The notes beneath the pieces were generated by a model, which did no database searches, was not told the DNA's origin, and worked only from the letters and a program-made list of their open reading frames with translations. A stretch of 64,000 nt of DNA, taken from assembly GCA_002104945.1 (NCBI GenBank), contig MCFH01000043.1, forward strand, positions 310,001 to 374,000. The letters run 5' to 3'. A program made the translations under genes and the position numbers. Shown piece by piece: positions 12,613-26,000 of the stretch (the stretch's first letter is position 1; each line of letters starts with the position of its first letter). This DNA comes from Piromyces finnis. Lineage: Eukaryota > Neocallimastigomycota > Neocallimastigomycetes > Neocallimastigales > Neocallimastigaceae.

Positions 12613-14472
12613 TTACATGAAATCATCTTCAAATTCTTCGAAATCAACATCACCATCAAACTTATTGGATTTCATTTCTTCTTCCTTGATAGCACCAACA
12701 TAGTTCTTCATATCATACATTTTTTGGTAATCTTCTCTCTTCTTCATTTCAATTTCACGCTAAAAATAATTTAATATAAACAGTGTTGTTGTCATTGTTG
12801 TTCAAAAAAATAAGATGATAAATAATGAAATAATAGCAAATAAATAAAATTATATTAAATATATATATATTTATTCATTCATTTATAATATTATATATAT
12901 TAAATAGTTTTAAAAAGTATTTATATAAAAATAGTATGATTCTATTAGTTATAATTATTTATGTATCATTAAAATTTCATTTGTATCCTTTATTTCTCTT
13001 AAAGATCTATAAATAGATAAATCATTTAACTAGTATTACCTTTCTCTTTTCTTCGGCGTACTTTTGTTGTCTTAATTGTCTTTCATGAGCAATCTTTTCA
13101 GCATTTAAATCTGGGTTACGTTCAACCTTGGTCTTATTTAAACGGTTAATAATTTCATTAACTCTCTTTTCAACCTTAATTCTTTTGACCTATTTTAAAA
13201 TAAAAATAAAAAAAATAAACCATATCATTAAAAAGGCGAAATTTGTGTATTACCATTTATTCCATCCATTATACCCTATTATTAATATTTTTATTATTAC
13301 TTAATTTTTTTCATTTTTAATATTTACCATTTTTTGGTTAAAGAAGGAAACTTGACCAACATCCATACCTGGGGTCTATTGATTATTTTTTATATCAAAA
13401 GATGGCCAAAACCAATCCATAATTAAAATTAGATCATGATAAAAAAAAAGAATTTATATATAAAAATTAACGATTTTTGTAATAAAATTAAATATTATGA
13501 TAATTATAAGGTTATTAAAATAAATTTATAAGAATTTTTTTATTTTTCTCTAGTTTTATTCGTTATATATTGTATTAATAAAATATATATTTACCTTCTT
13601 TAAGTTACTCCATGGAGTGTAGATAATAGTGACATGATCCTTTTTGTTACCTTCAATACTGTTAGCCTTGGTAAGTTGAGCTAAATCGTTAAGAAGGTCT
13701 GGATTAATTTTATCCCAAGTTTCACCCTTCTTTAAACGAAGGTAAACGTGAGCAGAACTAAATTTATCAGCGTGGAACCTTTTTTTTATTATTATTAAAG
13801 GTTAAAATAAATTGTATGGAAATGAATATTAGTTTAGAAAGAAAATTTGTTTATAAAAGATCTATTAATAAAATATAAAATTAAATAGATAAAAAATAAA
13901 ATGTAATTTTTTTACTAATAAATTTCATCTTTAATTATTTCTAATATGTTGCTTACCAAACATCTTCTTCCCAACCATATTTAATTAATTCTTCATCTAT
14001 TTATTATATTAAATAAATATATATATTGAAATATATAAAAATAGTTTAATATATTTGATGGTGAAAAATCATTAAAAACATTCAGAATTAGTGTTTTAAA
14101 ATCTTTGATATATTTTAAACTTAAAATATTGATTTTGATTTTTATTATTGTTGAATTGTAAAAAATCTTTAATATTTACTTTCATATTTATCTCTTCCCA
14201 TATAGACGATGCTATCTGGTTGGGCTATTTATCGGTATAAATAATTTTTGGGAAAAATGAAATATAAAAAAAAACAACCATCAAAAAAAGTCGTTCGATT
14301 TATTTTAATAAATAAAAATTTTCATTTGCATTAAATTAAATAATAATAATAATAATAATAAAAAACATTATTAGTGATGTTCAAGATTATTATAAATTTT
14401 CATTTTTCAATTTATAATTATTTGTTTAAATATATATTTAAAATTACCGGAACTAGTAAAATAGAAAACCAT
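12613..14472 (-). CDS. CCDC25: CCDC25/JLP2 family protein (NFACT-R/DUF814 domain), seven exons
   Basis: I assembled this gene from GT..AG exons on the minus strand: 14448-14472, 14180-14224, 13957-13996, 13595-13778, 13328-13375, 13040-13189 and 12613-12759. Joined, they give 639 nt, exactly 213 codons (212 residues plus TAA). The product starts MVFYFTSS and carries [53 protein letters not shown] and the charged helix [18 protein letters not shown]. These match the human CCDC25 / yeast Jlp2 family along the whole length, including the acidic C-terminus ending DDFM. Residues 1-110 form the NFACT-R-like fold and the rest is a basic coiled coil. The family is conserved in eukaryotes; human CCDC25 has been described as a DNA sensor, and the fungal role is unclear. 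The first exon is only 25 nt, so the gene is invisible to ORF scanning. Introns are 138-280 nt. Confidence 0.93.
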
Positions 14473-15839
14473 TTTTATTTATCTATTATATAATTTCAAT
14501 TTAAAATATAGAAATAATAAATATATATATAAGTTTATATAAATTGTTAATAAATAATATTTTTTTAAAAAAAAAATAAAATTATTTGAAATAAAAGAAT
14601 ATATTTATAAAGAAGGCATATTTAAAACTTGTAATAAAAATAAATATTTTACGATTTTCATGTAATAAATAATAAAAGAATTATATTCTAGATTATTTAA
14701 ACTATTAAATTTAATAATTGTAAAAGAAAGAATTTCATTTCTTAATCAATTAAGATTTCAAATTATAATTTTCCCTCTTTTTTTTTTTTTTAATTTTTAT
14801 ATAAAAGACTATTATGCCATAAAAATGAAATCTTCATCACTATCAAAAGTAAGATTATTATTCTCTTTTCTTTTTAAACAAAAAAAAAGAAAAAAAGAAA
14901 AAAGAAATTTTAAATTTTAAAAATAATTTAATTATTCTTTTTAAAGTTAGCTATTTGTATAATTTATTTGATTGTTTCTTTTTTTGCATTTATATTATAA
15001 TGTATGAATAATATCATTTGATATTATTTTTATTTCTTCAATTCATTTTTTACTTTTTGCCTTCCCTTCTCTTTTTTTTTTTTTTTTTTTACCTTTTATT
15101 TCAATAAAAAATGTTTTGTTGTATGACAAAAAAAAGGGAATTTTTTTTTTTAAATATTTTTTGTATGTAATAAAAAAATTTTTTTAAATTTATTGTACAT
15201 TAAATTAAATTTTTTGTATCAAAGATACATTAAAAGTTTAAATGAATAAACATTATTTTCATTCTATAGTTTTTTTAAATAAAAAAAAGGAAAAGGAGTA
15301 TTTAAAAAAGTACTATAGTTATTGAATTATATATAAATATATGTTATTTTATAATTATATAAACATTAATATTAACATAATTATTATTAGTGTATTGTTT
15401 TATTAATTTGTTTTAAATAAAACATTTTTATCCAAAAAAAAAAGTATCGATATTATTTAATTTATTATTATTTATATTACAAATTGTAGTTTTTTAAATA
15501 TATTTTTTTTTGGAGGGTTTGTTTTATTTTTATAAAACTCTTTTAATATCTAAATGTAAAATTATATATCTATAAATTATGAATTAAATGTTTGAAAAAA
15601 GCTAAATGTAATTATTATATACTAAAAAAAAAAAAAAAAGGTTGTTTTTAAATGCTAAGGTAATATTTTTCTTTTTCTTTAAATACTGAAAGTATATATA
15701 ATAGAATAATTTAAAAAATAAAAATATATTGTTTTTTAATAGCAATTATTAATAACTGAATTATAATATAAATCCTTTCTTTTAAATAATTATATACTTT
15801 TTCTTTTCATTTAATTATGCTAGCGTGTTCCTTTACTTA
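14473..15839. other. AT-rich intergenic, nothing recognised
   Basis: This lies between the start of the CCDC25-like gene and the stop of the first scaffoldin-like gene, both on the minus strand. It holds the promoter of the former and the 3' flank of the latter. It contains only poly-A and poly-T tracts and short T-then-A junctions; no coding or RNA signal was found. Confidence 0.6.
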
Positions 15840-18800
15840 TTAATAAATGATAAAGGGTAAAAGCATTAATAAAAGAAAGGCAATTAATTTATTCATGGAA
15901 AAATGCATTTGTCTATACGCTGAGCTTGGATTACATTTATTTGGATTATCCCCATCTTCCACAGTACAGAAAGTATAACCTAAAAGTTGAATAGAACAAA
16001 TATCGGGTTCTTTATCTTGATTAAGTTTAACATGATTTGATATACAAATTTTACTATAGGTTACCGTATTATCATCATATTCATCAATAGTACAATTTGT
16101 AAAAACTCCTTGAATAGTTTCTAAGGAAGTCTTGTCCGACTTTTCTATTGGAATATATTGATTATTTTTAGATATGTTAGAAATGGTATTGCGAATGTCG
16201 TGAGGGAAGTTTTCAGAATAAATTAATGGGAAATTAATAATGACAACACGATTAAATTGACATGTTTTGGGCTTAATTTTTTCGAAATAGGATCCTATTA
16301 AACACTTGTAATAATTGTCATTAAGATAGTATACTTGATCAACCGTACAGGTCTTTTTAAAACATTCCGTTTCTTCCCCTTCACTATCCACTACACAATA
16401 GAATAATTCATTACTATTTGTTAATACATAGGCAGTATCATCAATTTCAACACATACTTGTAAACTAACTTCACAATAATACATCTTTTTATCAATAGTA
16501 TAGTAATATCCACTTTTGGTAGTCTTGGTTAATAATAATTCTTTTGTTTTTGAAATGGTATAGTGATAGATATACTCTTCATCTGGATGTAAAGAAGCTT
16601 TAATGAAACCAACATGATAGGGTGATATCCAAGTATCGGTATCTTTCTGTTGAATAAGGTAATTAGTTAATGTGTCATAATAAAATACGTCAGATTTGGG
16701 TTCATAGATTTGGCATCTTTTATCGTTACATCCAAAAAGGGTAATTCCATAAAACGTATTATTAAATAAATGATATTGAGCACTTTGATAATTAATATTT
16801 TCAGCAAAGAAATAACCAGTGGTAGTAATTTGTTTTGCAGCATTACTGTTCAAGAAGTAAAGGGTAGTGTTATGGGAATAGGCAAATACATTAGTATTAA
16901 TGGATGAACTCATAAAACATTGACCTGTTTCTTTTGACTTGATTTTTTCCTTAGCTACAACCAAGTAACCTTCAGCTGTAACACAAAAATCATTTTTCGC
17001 AATATCGTATTTAGGGGTACAAGTATTCCCTTTAAATTGACAAATATTTTCTTCATTGGAATTGACGAATGAGTATTTATCATCATCCACAGAATATTTA
17101 ATTAAACGCTTAGAAACATCAACGTAATAGGTATCACTAGCTGGTTTATCCATAATACGACAATTGTTATTATCACACTTGTATAAAAGAACGTCTTCAT
17201 CATTGTATTCCTTTATTTCAGTATTATGAACTAATACATTCTTTCTGACATTAATAAAATAGTAACCTGAATCATGAATTTCTAAAATGAGACCATCACT
17301 AATTTTATAGATTTTTTCACCTACTGTAAATAGATTATCACTGTATTGGGAAGAAATCTTAATACAATTCTTGAAGGAAGGAGTGCTAAGAGATGATGTA
17401 CTACTGGAAATAATTTCATTATTTTCAACAATGGTTTCAGTTGCAAAATAAATAATGGAACGTGTTGAATCAGTACAATATTCTCCGGCAATGACACTAG
17501 TGATGCGTGGACTTTGTGAAGAAAAACGTGAATTATCAACGTAACATACATCATCATCATATGTACAAATTGGAATTGTTTTTATTTCTTCAGTTGAGAG
17601 TTCATTACATTCACCACCATGACATATAATTAAAGTAGAAAATGCATTATTTGATCTAGCTTGTAAAGTTACTCTTTTATTGATTTCTTCTTCATCAATA
17701 CTATCGTTAGTATCAACTTCTTCATTTATACTTTGTTCTTTTGGTTTGTCTTGACTTCTATTGGTATGATATACAAGAGTATTCAAAAATTCATCATTAT
17801 CATCATCATTATCATTTGGAAGAATAATAATAGTTTCATCATCCTTGCCAGTAACATCATCATCCATATCCTCACTTTCCATATCTCTTCCTTCATTATT
17901 AGCATTTAAAAAGGAAACAATTCTTCCAGCAGAAGAGAAAATACCATTTTCAACTTTAATTGTTTTGCACTTATTTCCATTGCAATCAATTAAAACATTT
18001 TTACTGCTTCCAGAAAGGTAAAAACCATTATTTTTTTTCTCTCTGGTACAAATAATTTTTTCGGTATAGGTAGACGAAACACAATGAATAATTGATTCAA
18101 AATTCGATTTACTATCCATATTTTCAGCATCATAATAGTAACCAACAGAAGCTTTTTCTGCTTCACAGATAGATGATGTTTTACAATGAATTAATAATTC
18201 TGAGTTATTTTGAACAAGGTAATAGCCAGAGTTTGCACGTCTAGTAGTACAATCAGTTCCATTACTACAATAAATAATAGATTTATTCATTTTATCTACA
18301 CCGTTATTAGGATAATAGGAATAGCGAAGCGTTGAATATTTACATGATGAATTAGAAGTACAAACAATAACTCCTGAATTACCATATTCTGCTATGTAAT
18401 AACCATTATTGACTGGTTGAGTAGAGCAATTACTACCAGAACAATAGATTAAAGGTTTTATAAAATGATCAGAGCCAGAATTAATGAAATAGGTATTAAC
18501 AGGTATTATTCTTTGACAATCCCCTGAATCTTGACATTTAATAATTGCTGGAGTTTGTCCATTATTAATTACATAACTACTATCCACGTAATAACCTTCC
18601 TCATTAACTATATGGATATAATTGTTTTCGCATTGATACCCTTTGTTAGTTTTTTCATCAAAATAATATTCGCCTTCATTACATGTATGGGAAGGAACAC
18701 AAAGTTGAGTACTACTGGAACAGGTATAGAGAGTGATACGATCAGAACTCAATAAACTACTACTAATACTATCAACTTTTTCATATCTAGCATTTATAAT

Positions 18801-21239
18801 ATAAATTCCATCCATAGCCACACGAGTAATAGAATTAGATTTAATTTCAAAAAGAGTGGAAATTGTTTCTTTAATACCAGGGAAATTCCCTGCATCTACA
18901 GTAGCATAACGATATATAGCATTATTCATGGTGGTGTAAGTAATATTTTTATTTGTGGAATCAATACTTTCAGAATTAATAAAAAATTCATGAACGACGA
19001 AATTTATATCATTGCCATTATCAATTTCCTTTTGGTAACAATAATTACCAGGTTTAAGTACAGTAGTGTTATCCGTTACGCAGGTTTGCGCTTCGTTTGC
19101 TTTACAACCGGTTTTGTCACATTTAATAATCACATTATTACTCGTTTTGTCAGAGTTATAAAAATAACCATCATCTGGGTCAAAAGAGACACAATTCTTA
19201 TTGGTAGAACAGTAAATTAAATGAGCATAAGTCCTGGAACTAAAGGAAGAGGAATCTAAATAATAGGAATTCTTATTTTCAGGTATTTTTTCGTTAATTT
19301 CAGATGCTTCGGCATCAAAGAAAATTAATGGATTATTTGTAGTATCTACACCAGCATTAATATAATAACCATGATGAATAGAGCTAATCAATTTTTCACA
19401 TTTGGTAGTACTAGTACAATAAATTAAATAACTATTATCTTTTATATAATTTTTCATATAATTTCCATTATCGGTTATATAATAGCCTATTGTGGAAGCG
19501 TTCTTTTCAGTGCAAGTCTTAATAGTATCATCAACACCACAATAAAGTAAAGGATATTCGCCTGAGTCACCACTATTTATATAGTAATTAGTTAATTTAG
19601 AAGCACTATGTGTTGTACAAAAAAAACTATCTTCAATCTTTGAACATATAATCAAATTTTTCTGTAGACATATATAAAATAATAAATTAATAAAATTACA
19701 TATATATTTGATAGTGTAAATATAGTTTTTTTTTTGTATTATATAAAATTAAAATAAAAATAAAAAATATAAAAAATTTGCTTACAGAATTATCACCATC
19801 AATAAATTGACTTTCAGTATTTATCATGTTTGATTTACATATAGAATTGGAATTACATGAAATTACATTACTAGCACAAAAAGTTTTTTTACCTTCACTA
19901 TTTGTAAATAAGGCATCAGAATCACAGGGAGAAGATGAAGAAGCGACAGCATAATCTAAATAATATTCTTTTGAAATATCTTTATTGTATATAGAACATG
20001 TAATTGTTATAGATGAATCACGAGAGTACTTATGTTTAGCTATGGTTTGATTATTATATGAATAATGTCTCTTTCTACTATTGTTACTACTTAAAGTACA
20101 CTTAATAAGTTTACTTGTGATTCTATCTATATAATATATATTATTATTATCACCAGAAATATCTACGGTAAAATCAATATTACCACATTTAAATGAAGCA
20201 CATTTAATAAGGGATGCTTTATTATTTACACTATCGTATATATGTGCTGCATTTAAAAAAATACCAGAATCATAGGAAATGGAAGAACACTTTGTAGAAC
20301 TTTGACAAATAATTAATTTAGAGTAGGAAGTATCCGATAAACTAGTACTATCTAAATAGGCACCAGTAGTATCACCAACAATGGTTGTAAATGATGTTTT
20401 ATCAAAATAAATAATGGGTTTGGTTGATTTTTCTAATCCTGCATTTAAAAAAAATTCTGAATCCATACCAGAATGATTATTTGTTGTACATGAACCATTG
20501 TTACATGTAATAAGAAAAGTTGTACTACTAGAATCAATGTAATAACCTGTAGTAGAATTTAATGAACATTTATTTTTAGAACAATTGATCACCTTACTTG
20601 ATCCTGCATCATAATAAGATTTATTTACTTCCCCTGGATTACACGTAGTTCCTGAATTATATATACAAGTCATATCACTTGCTTTTGAATTAAAGTATGT
20701 ATTGGTAGTATCACTTAGTATACAACCTGAAGAATTACAAGTATAAATGAAACTGATAGTACTACTTATACTGGTGCTTGTGATAAGTTTATAATTTTCA
20801 TCAAAAAAAATGTTTTCTGATACAGATCCATTTTTACCATATTTTATTGCGCCTGATTTTCCATTATTTATAATTCTAATAGTAGATCCATCAAAACAAT
20901 ATGTTCCATCAGTACATGTACCACTACATGAACTACATAATTGAAGTTGTGATGTCCAAACTCTAACTACTTGAGATATAAAAAAAAATAAAGAGAGTCT
21001 TTTTCTATTTTTTTTTTTATTTGTTTATTTATTGCATATTTCAATTTTATTTTTATATTTATTATTATCATAAATATATTAAAAAAAAACAGGAATATAA
21101 TTAGTATAAGATATATATACAATAAAGATCATTATTATAGACAAATAATAATTAAAATAACAATTGTCTATTTTTAAATAAATTGTATTGTTATTAATAT
21201 ATTTTTGAAAAAAAATAATTACATTTTTATAAAATTCAT
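15840..21239 (-). CDS. Scaffoldin-like Cys-rich GYY-repeat surface protein (paralogue 1), three exons
   Basis: The proposed exons are 21223-21239 (17 nt, phase 2), 19786-21004 and 15840-19661; their sum is 5058 nt, exactly 1686 codons (1685 residues). The N-terminus reads MNFIKIKRLSLFFFISQ, a plausible signal peptide. The body is a long series of units of about 30-45 residues with a GYY- or YYIN-type start, then an LIxC..C pair (for example GYYINAGVDTTNNPLIFF and ANSGYYLVQNNSELLIHC). An acidic insert lies near residues 1005-1070. The C-terminus ends in a hydrophobic stretch (NKLIAFLLLMLLPFIIY) preceded by small residues, consistent with a GPI signal or membrane anchor. GYY-type Cys-rich repeats with a surface anchor are what I recall of the ScaA scaffoldins of anaerobic fungal cellulosomes, which bind fungal dockerins; assignment is by resemblance only. 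Intron 2 (19662-19785) is clear (GTAAGC..CTACAG). Exon 1 is inferred, but the paralogue has the same structure. Confidence 0.72.
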
Positions 21240-23007
21240 TTTAGAAAAAAAAGTCCGTTATTTTTTTTTTTTTTTTTTTTGAAACTATTTTCAATCAATA
21301 TGTTTTATGTTTTATTAAAAAAATATTTATGTATATATTGTTGTGTTGTTAACTAATTTGTAAAAAGGTATAATAATAATTTCTATTATGTTAAGAATAT
21401 TTATTTATTTTATATCGACTAATTGTGGAATTAATTTTATTCTTTCTCTATTTTTTCTAATCTAGTTTTTTTCTCATCATTGGTAGTATACTTTATTTTA
21501 TTTTATTCTTTTCTTTGCTTTCTAATTTTCTTAATATTTTAACAATTTTTTTATATGCTTAATATCAAAAAAGTTTATATATGTATATATGAATAAACTA
21601 ATAAAAAAATTATAAATCAAAGTTTAAATTTCTATTAACAATTAAAAAAAATCAAAAATTAATAGCTAAAATACTAAGTACTAATCTCCTAATGATTATT
21701 TGTATTTTTTATTTTTATTTTTGTTTTTGTTTTGATTTTTAACTTTGATTTTTATTTGTTAAAAAAATAAGATTTTTTAAATTAATAAAAATTCTTTTTT
21801 TTTTTTATTATATTTTAATTTAATTTTTATTTCATTTTTTCTTTACAATTTGGATATTAATAATTAACATTTAATAAATAATAGAATTATGAATTTGTTT
21901 ATATTTTGTTGTTATGTTATATAGTTATTAATTTTGTTTCCTGTAATAATATAATAATAAAATTATAAAGAATTATTTAATAAATAAAAAATTATGAAAT
22001 ATACTATTAGATATTTCATTAAATTCATTAAATTATCCATCATTCATTATATTCTATCTTTATAGTATAAATAATAATTAAAATAATCATGATTGACCAT
22101 TTAATAAAATTAAATTATGTATTTAAATGATTTCTATTTATATTTTTGAAAGTAGACGTTAATATCATATCAATCTAGATAATTTGAGTATTTGAATATA
22201 TAATTTAAGGAAATGATTCCTATAATACCTTTTTTTTTTTACTTTCATTATAATTACAAAATATATCCTTTAAATCTAAATATATGATGATTGTCTACTT
22301 CAAATATGTTGTAATGAATTTTAAATATAAAGGTTATTTAATTTTTCAATTTATATTCAATTTTTTAAAAAAATATATATATATAATTATTCAATCTGTT
22401 TCAATATGTTAATATATCAAAATCTTTTAATTTGAATATTTTAATATAATATTTCTTTCTTTTTCTTAATTATATGTTCTTTGTTTTTTTTTTTTTTAAT
22501 TTTTTAATTTTTTTTTTATTTTTTTTATAGTATGTTTAATGTTAATTAAATTATTCCAAATAATGGCAATATTGATAACATTAATTGGATTCTTTTTATA
22601 AAAAAATATTTATATCTAAATGTAATCTTTTTTTAGATAAATAATTATAAATTATAGACTATGGTATATATAAAATTCTTAAAAACTAATGTAAAATAAA
22701 AAAAAATAATTATTATATAATATTATATATTTTTTGAAAAAAAAAATTAAATATTATATATAATATTAATAATAATATCAATATATTCAAAAACTAAATG
22801 TATTTTATATATATATATGTACTCTAAAATTCAAGATTTTTTCAATAATTTTCTAAAAAATAATTTAATAAAAATTGGTATATAATTAAAATATCATAAT
22901 TACATTAGAATAGTGTGGTTTGTGTATTTAAAAAAATCTTATGTTTTTATCATATATATATATCTTTTGAAAAGATTTTAATTCCATTTTCTTTAACTTT
23001 GTTAATT
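21240..23007. other. AT-rich spacer between the two scaffoldin-like paralogues
   Basis: About 1.8 kb of A+T sequence. It should hold the promoter of the downstream (left) paralogue and the 3' flank of the right one. No ORF, repeat element or RNA gene was recognised, so the tandem duplication has left no visible junction here. Confidence 0.6.
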
Positions 23008-26000
23008 TCAATAAACAACAAAGATAATTATAGTGGATAAAATGAGTGTTAAAAGTTTTAAAATAGAAAGAGATTTTTGTGTATTGACTCCACTTGGACT
23101 ACACTTATCTTTATTATCACCATCTTCAACTGAACAATAAGTATAACCAAGATGTTTTACTGAACAAATATCTGGCTCCTTATCTCTATTTAATTTTACG
23201 TAATTCTGCATACAAATTTGGTCGTAAGTTGTGTCTTCATCATATACATCATAGGTACAGTTAGTGAAAACACCTTGGTAAGATTCAATAGATTGACGAC
23301 TAGTTTTTTGAGTTGGAACATAATGATTATTCTTTGCAATATTGGAAATTGAATTGTAAACACTAATTGGGAATGAATCAGCATAAATAACTGGGAAATT
23401 AATAACAACGGTTTCATCATAATCACAATTTCTTGATCTGATTAATTCAAAGAATGATCCAGTAGTACATTTGTAATAGTCATTCTTAATATAGTAGATT
23501 TGTCCAGTAGTACAGATTTTCTTTGTACATTCAGTTTCTTCTCCTTCACTATCTACTAAACAGTAATACAATTCATTACTGTTGGTTAAAATATATGCAG
23601 TATCATCAATTTCTTTGCATGCTTTCATGCTAGTATCGCAATTATACATTTTTCTATCAATGGTGTAGTAATAACCATTTTTGTTGGTTTTAGTTAAAAG
23701 AAGTTCCTTACTATCAGACATGGTATAGCTGTAAATATAAACTTCCTCAGGATTAATAGAAACTAAAAGATGACCAACCTTTATTGGTGAAATCCATTCA
23801 TCATTCTTCTTTTGAATTAAATAATTAGTCAACATATCAAAGTAGTAGATGTCAGGTTGAGGTTGATAAATTTTACAATTTTGATTAATGCATCCATAAA
23901 GAGTAATGCCAGAAGAGGTGGTATTAAATGTCTTGTATTCTGCACTATTGTATTTATTATTTTCTGCAAAGTAATAACCACTGGTAACTACTTGATTAGC
24001 AGCATTACTATTCAAAAGGTAAAGGACAGAGTTATACGAGAATGCTAATACATTTTCAGAAATGGAATTACTCATATAACATCTACCAGTTTCTCTTGAT
24101 TTAATCTTTTCACCTGCTACAACAATATTACCTTCAGCTGTCATACAGAAATCATTTTCTCCGATATCGTATTTAGGGGTACATGTATTATTTTCAAAGG
24201 TACAGGTATTTTCTTTCTTATTAACAAAGGAGTATTTGTTATCTTCAACGGTATATTTAATGATACGTTTAGTGACATCAGTATAGAAAGTATTGCTAGA
24301 TGGTTTTTCCATGACACGACAACTCATATCATAGCATTTGTATAAACGAACATTATTATCATTATATTCTTTAATTTCATTTCCATATACTAAAATATTT
24401 TTCTTTACATTGATAAAGTAATAACCACTATCATAAACTTCTTTAATAAAACCATCATTAACTTGATAAATATTATTACCAATAGTGAATAAGTTGGAGG
24501 CGTATTGGGAAGAAGCCTTAATACAATTTTTGCTAGAAGTACTTGAAGAAGAAAGTACACCAGAAATAACATCTTTATATTCTACAATGGTATCTAAAGC
24601 AAAGTAAATAGTAGAACGAGATTTATCTGTACAAAATTCGCCGGCATTTACACTTGAAACAAGATTATTCTTATTAGAAGAAGTGATATAATTTGAATTG
24701 TCCAAGTAACATAATTCATTGTTGTAAGAACAAATTGGAATTGACATTAATTCTTCAGCAGTTAATTCTTTACAAACACCACCATTACAAGAAATAAGAG
24801 TTGATATATTTTCATCATCACCACTATTAGCTCTTGAATATAGTTTCTTTTCAGTCATTCTTAGCATTACATTACTTTGTCTGTCAAGTTCAATAATTTC
24901 TTCATCACTTCTTCCAGCGTGTTCAATTAAGTTCATGTCTTCTTCTTCTTCTTCGTATTTGTCACGTGAACTATTCTTTACTGTGGTTTTAATAGTGGCA
25001 GCGGAACGGAAAATACCATTATCAACAACAATACTCTTACATTTACCTCCAATACAATTAATTAAAATATTGTTTTCTGCTCCAGATACATAAAATCCAA
25101 CATTCTTCTTTTCAGTGGTACAAACAACAGAATTAAGGAAGGAAGAAGTAACACATTTAATGACGGTTTCAACACTTGAATTGTTGTCATTATTAGCTGA
25201 ATTGTAGTAATAACCAACAGAAGCATCTTCAGCTTCACATGAAATACCACTCTTACAATTTATTAATAAATTACTATTTTCTTGAACAAGATAGTAACCA
25301 GACACAGCCTTTTTAGTATTACAATAGATATTTTTATTACAAGCAATGATTGGCTTTACGCTATTATCTGCTCCACTGTTAATGTAATAGTTGTATTGAA
25401 GAGAAGAAATTTTACAATTAGTGTTTGAAGTACATACAATGATTCCAGATTCCCCAAATTCAGCACGGTAATAACCAATGGCTGCTTCTTCAGTCATACA
25501 TTGATCATTAGAACAATGAATTAAAGCTTTTTTATCATTGTCAATACCAGCATTAATGAAATAGGTATTAGTTGGAATAAATCTTTGACAATTACCAGAT
25601 TCATTACACTTTAAGACAGCTGGAGTAAGAGATTTATTTACCACATAACCACCATCAACATAATAACCTTCATCTGTAATAGGCATTATTGATTTTTCAC
25701 TACATAAATAACCTTTACCATTATCTTCATCAAAGAAGTAGGTTCCTGATGGGCAACTAGTTTCTTGTATACATAATTTAGTAGTACTTGAACAAGTATA
25801 AATTGAATAGGAATTACCGATGGAAACAGATCCACTTATGGATTCAACTTTTTCATTTCTTGAATTAATAATATATACGGCATCATCAACAACTCTAGAA
25901 ATAGAATTAGATTTGACTTGGAAAAGTGTTGTAACTGTAGTTGATATACCCGGGAAGTTATTAGCAAGTACAGTGACAAAATGATACTTAGTGCCATTAG

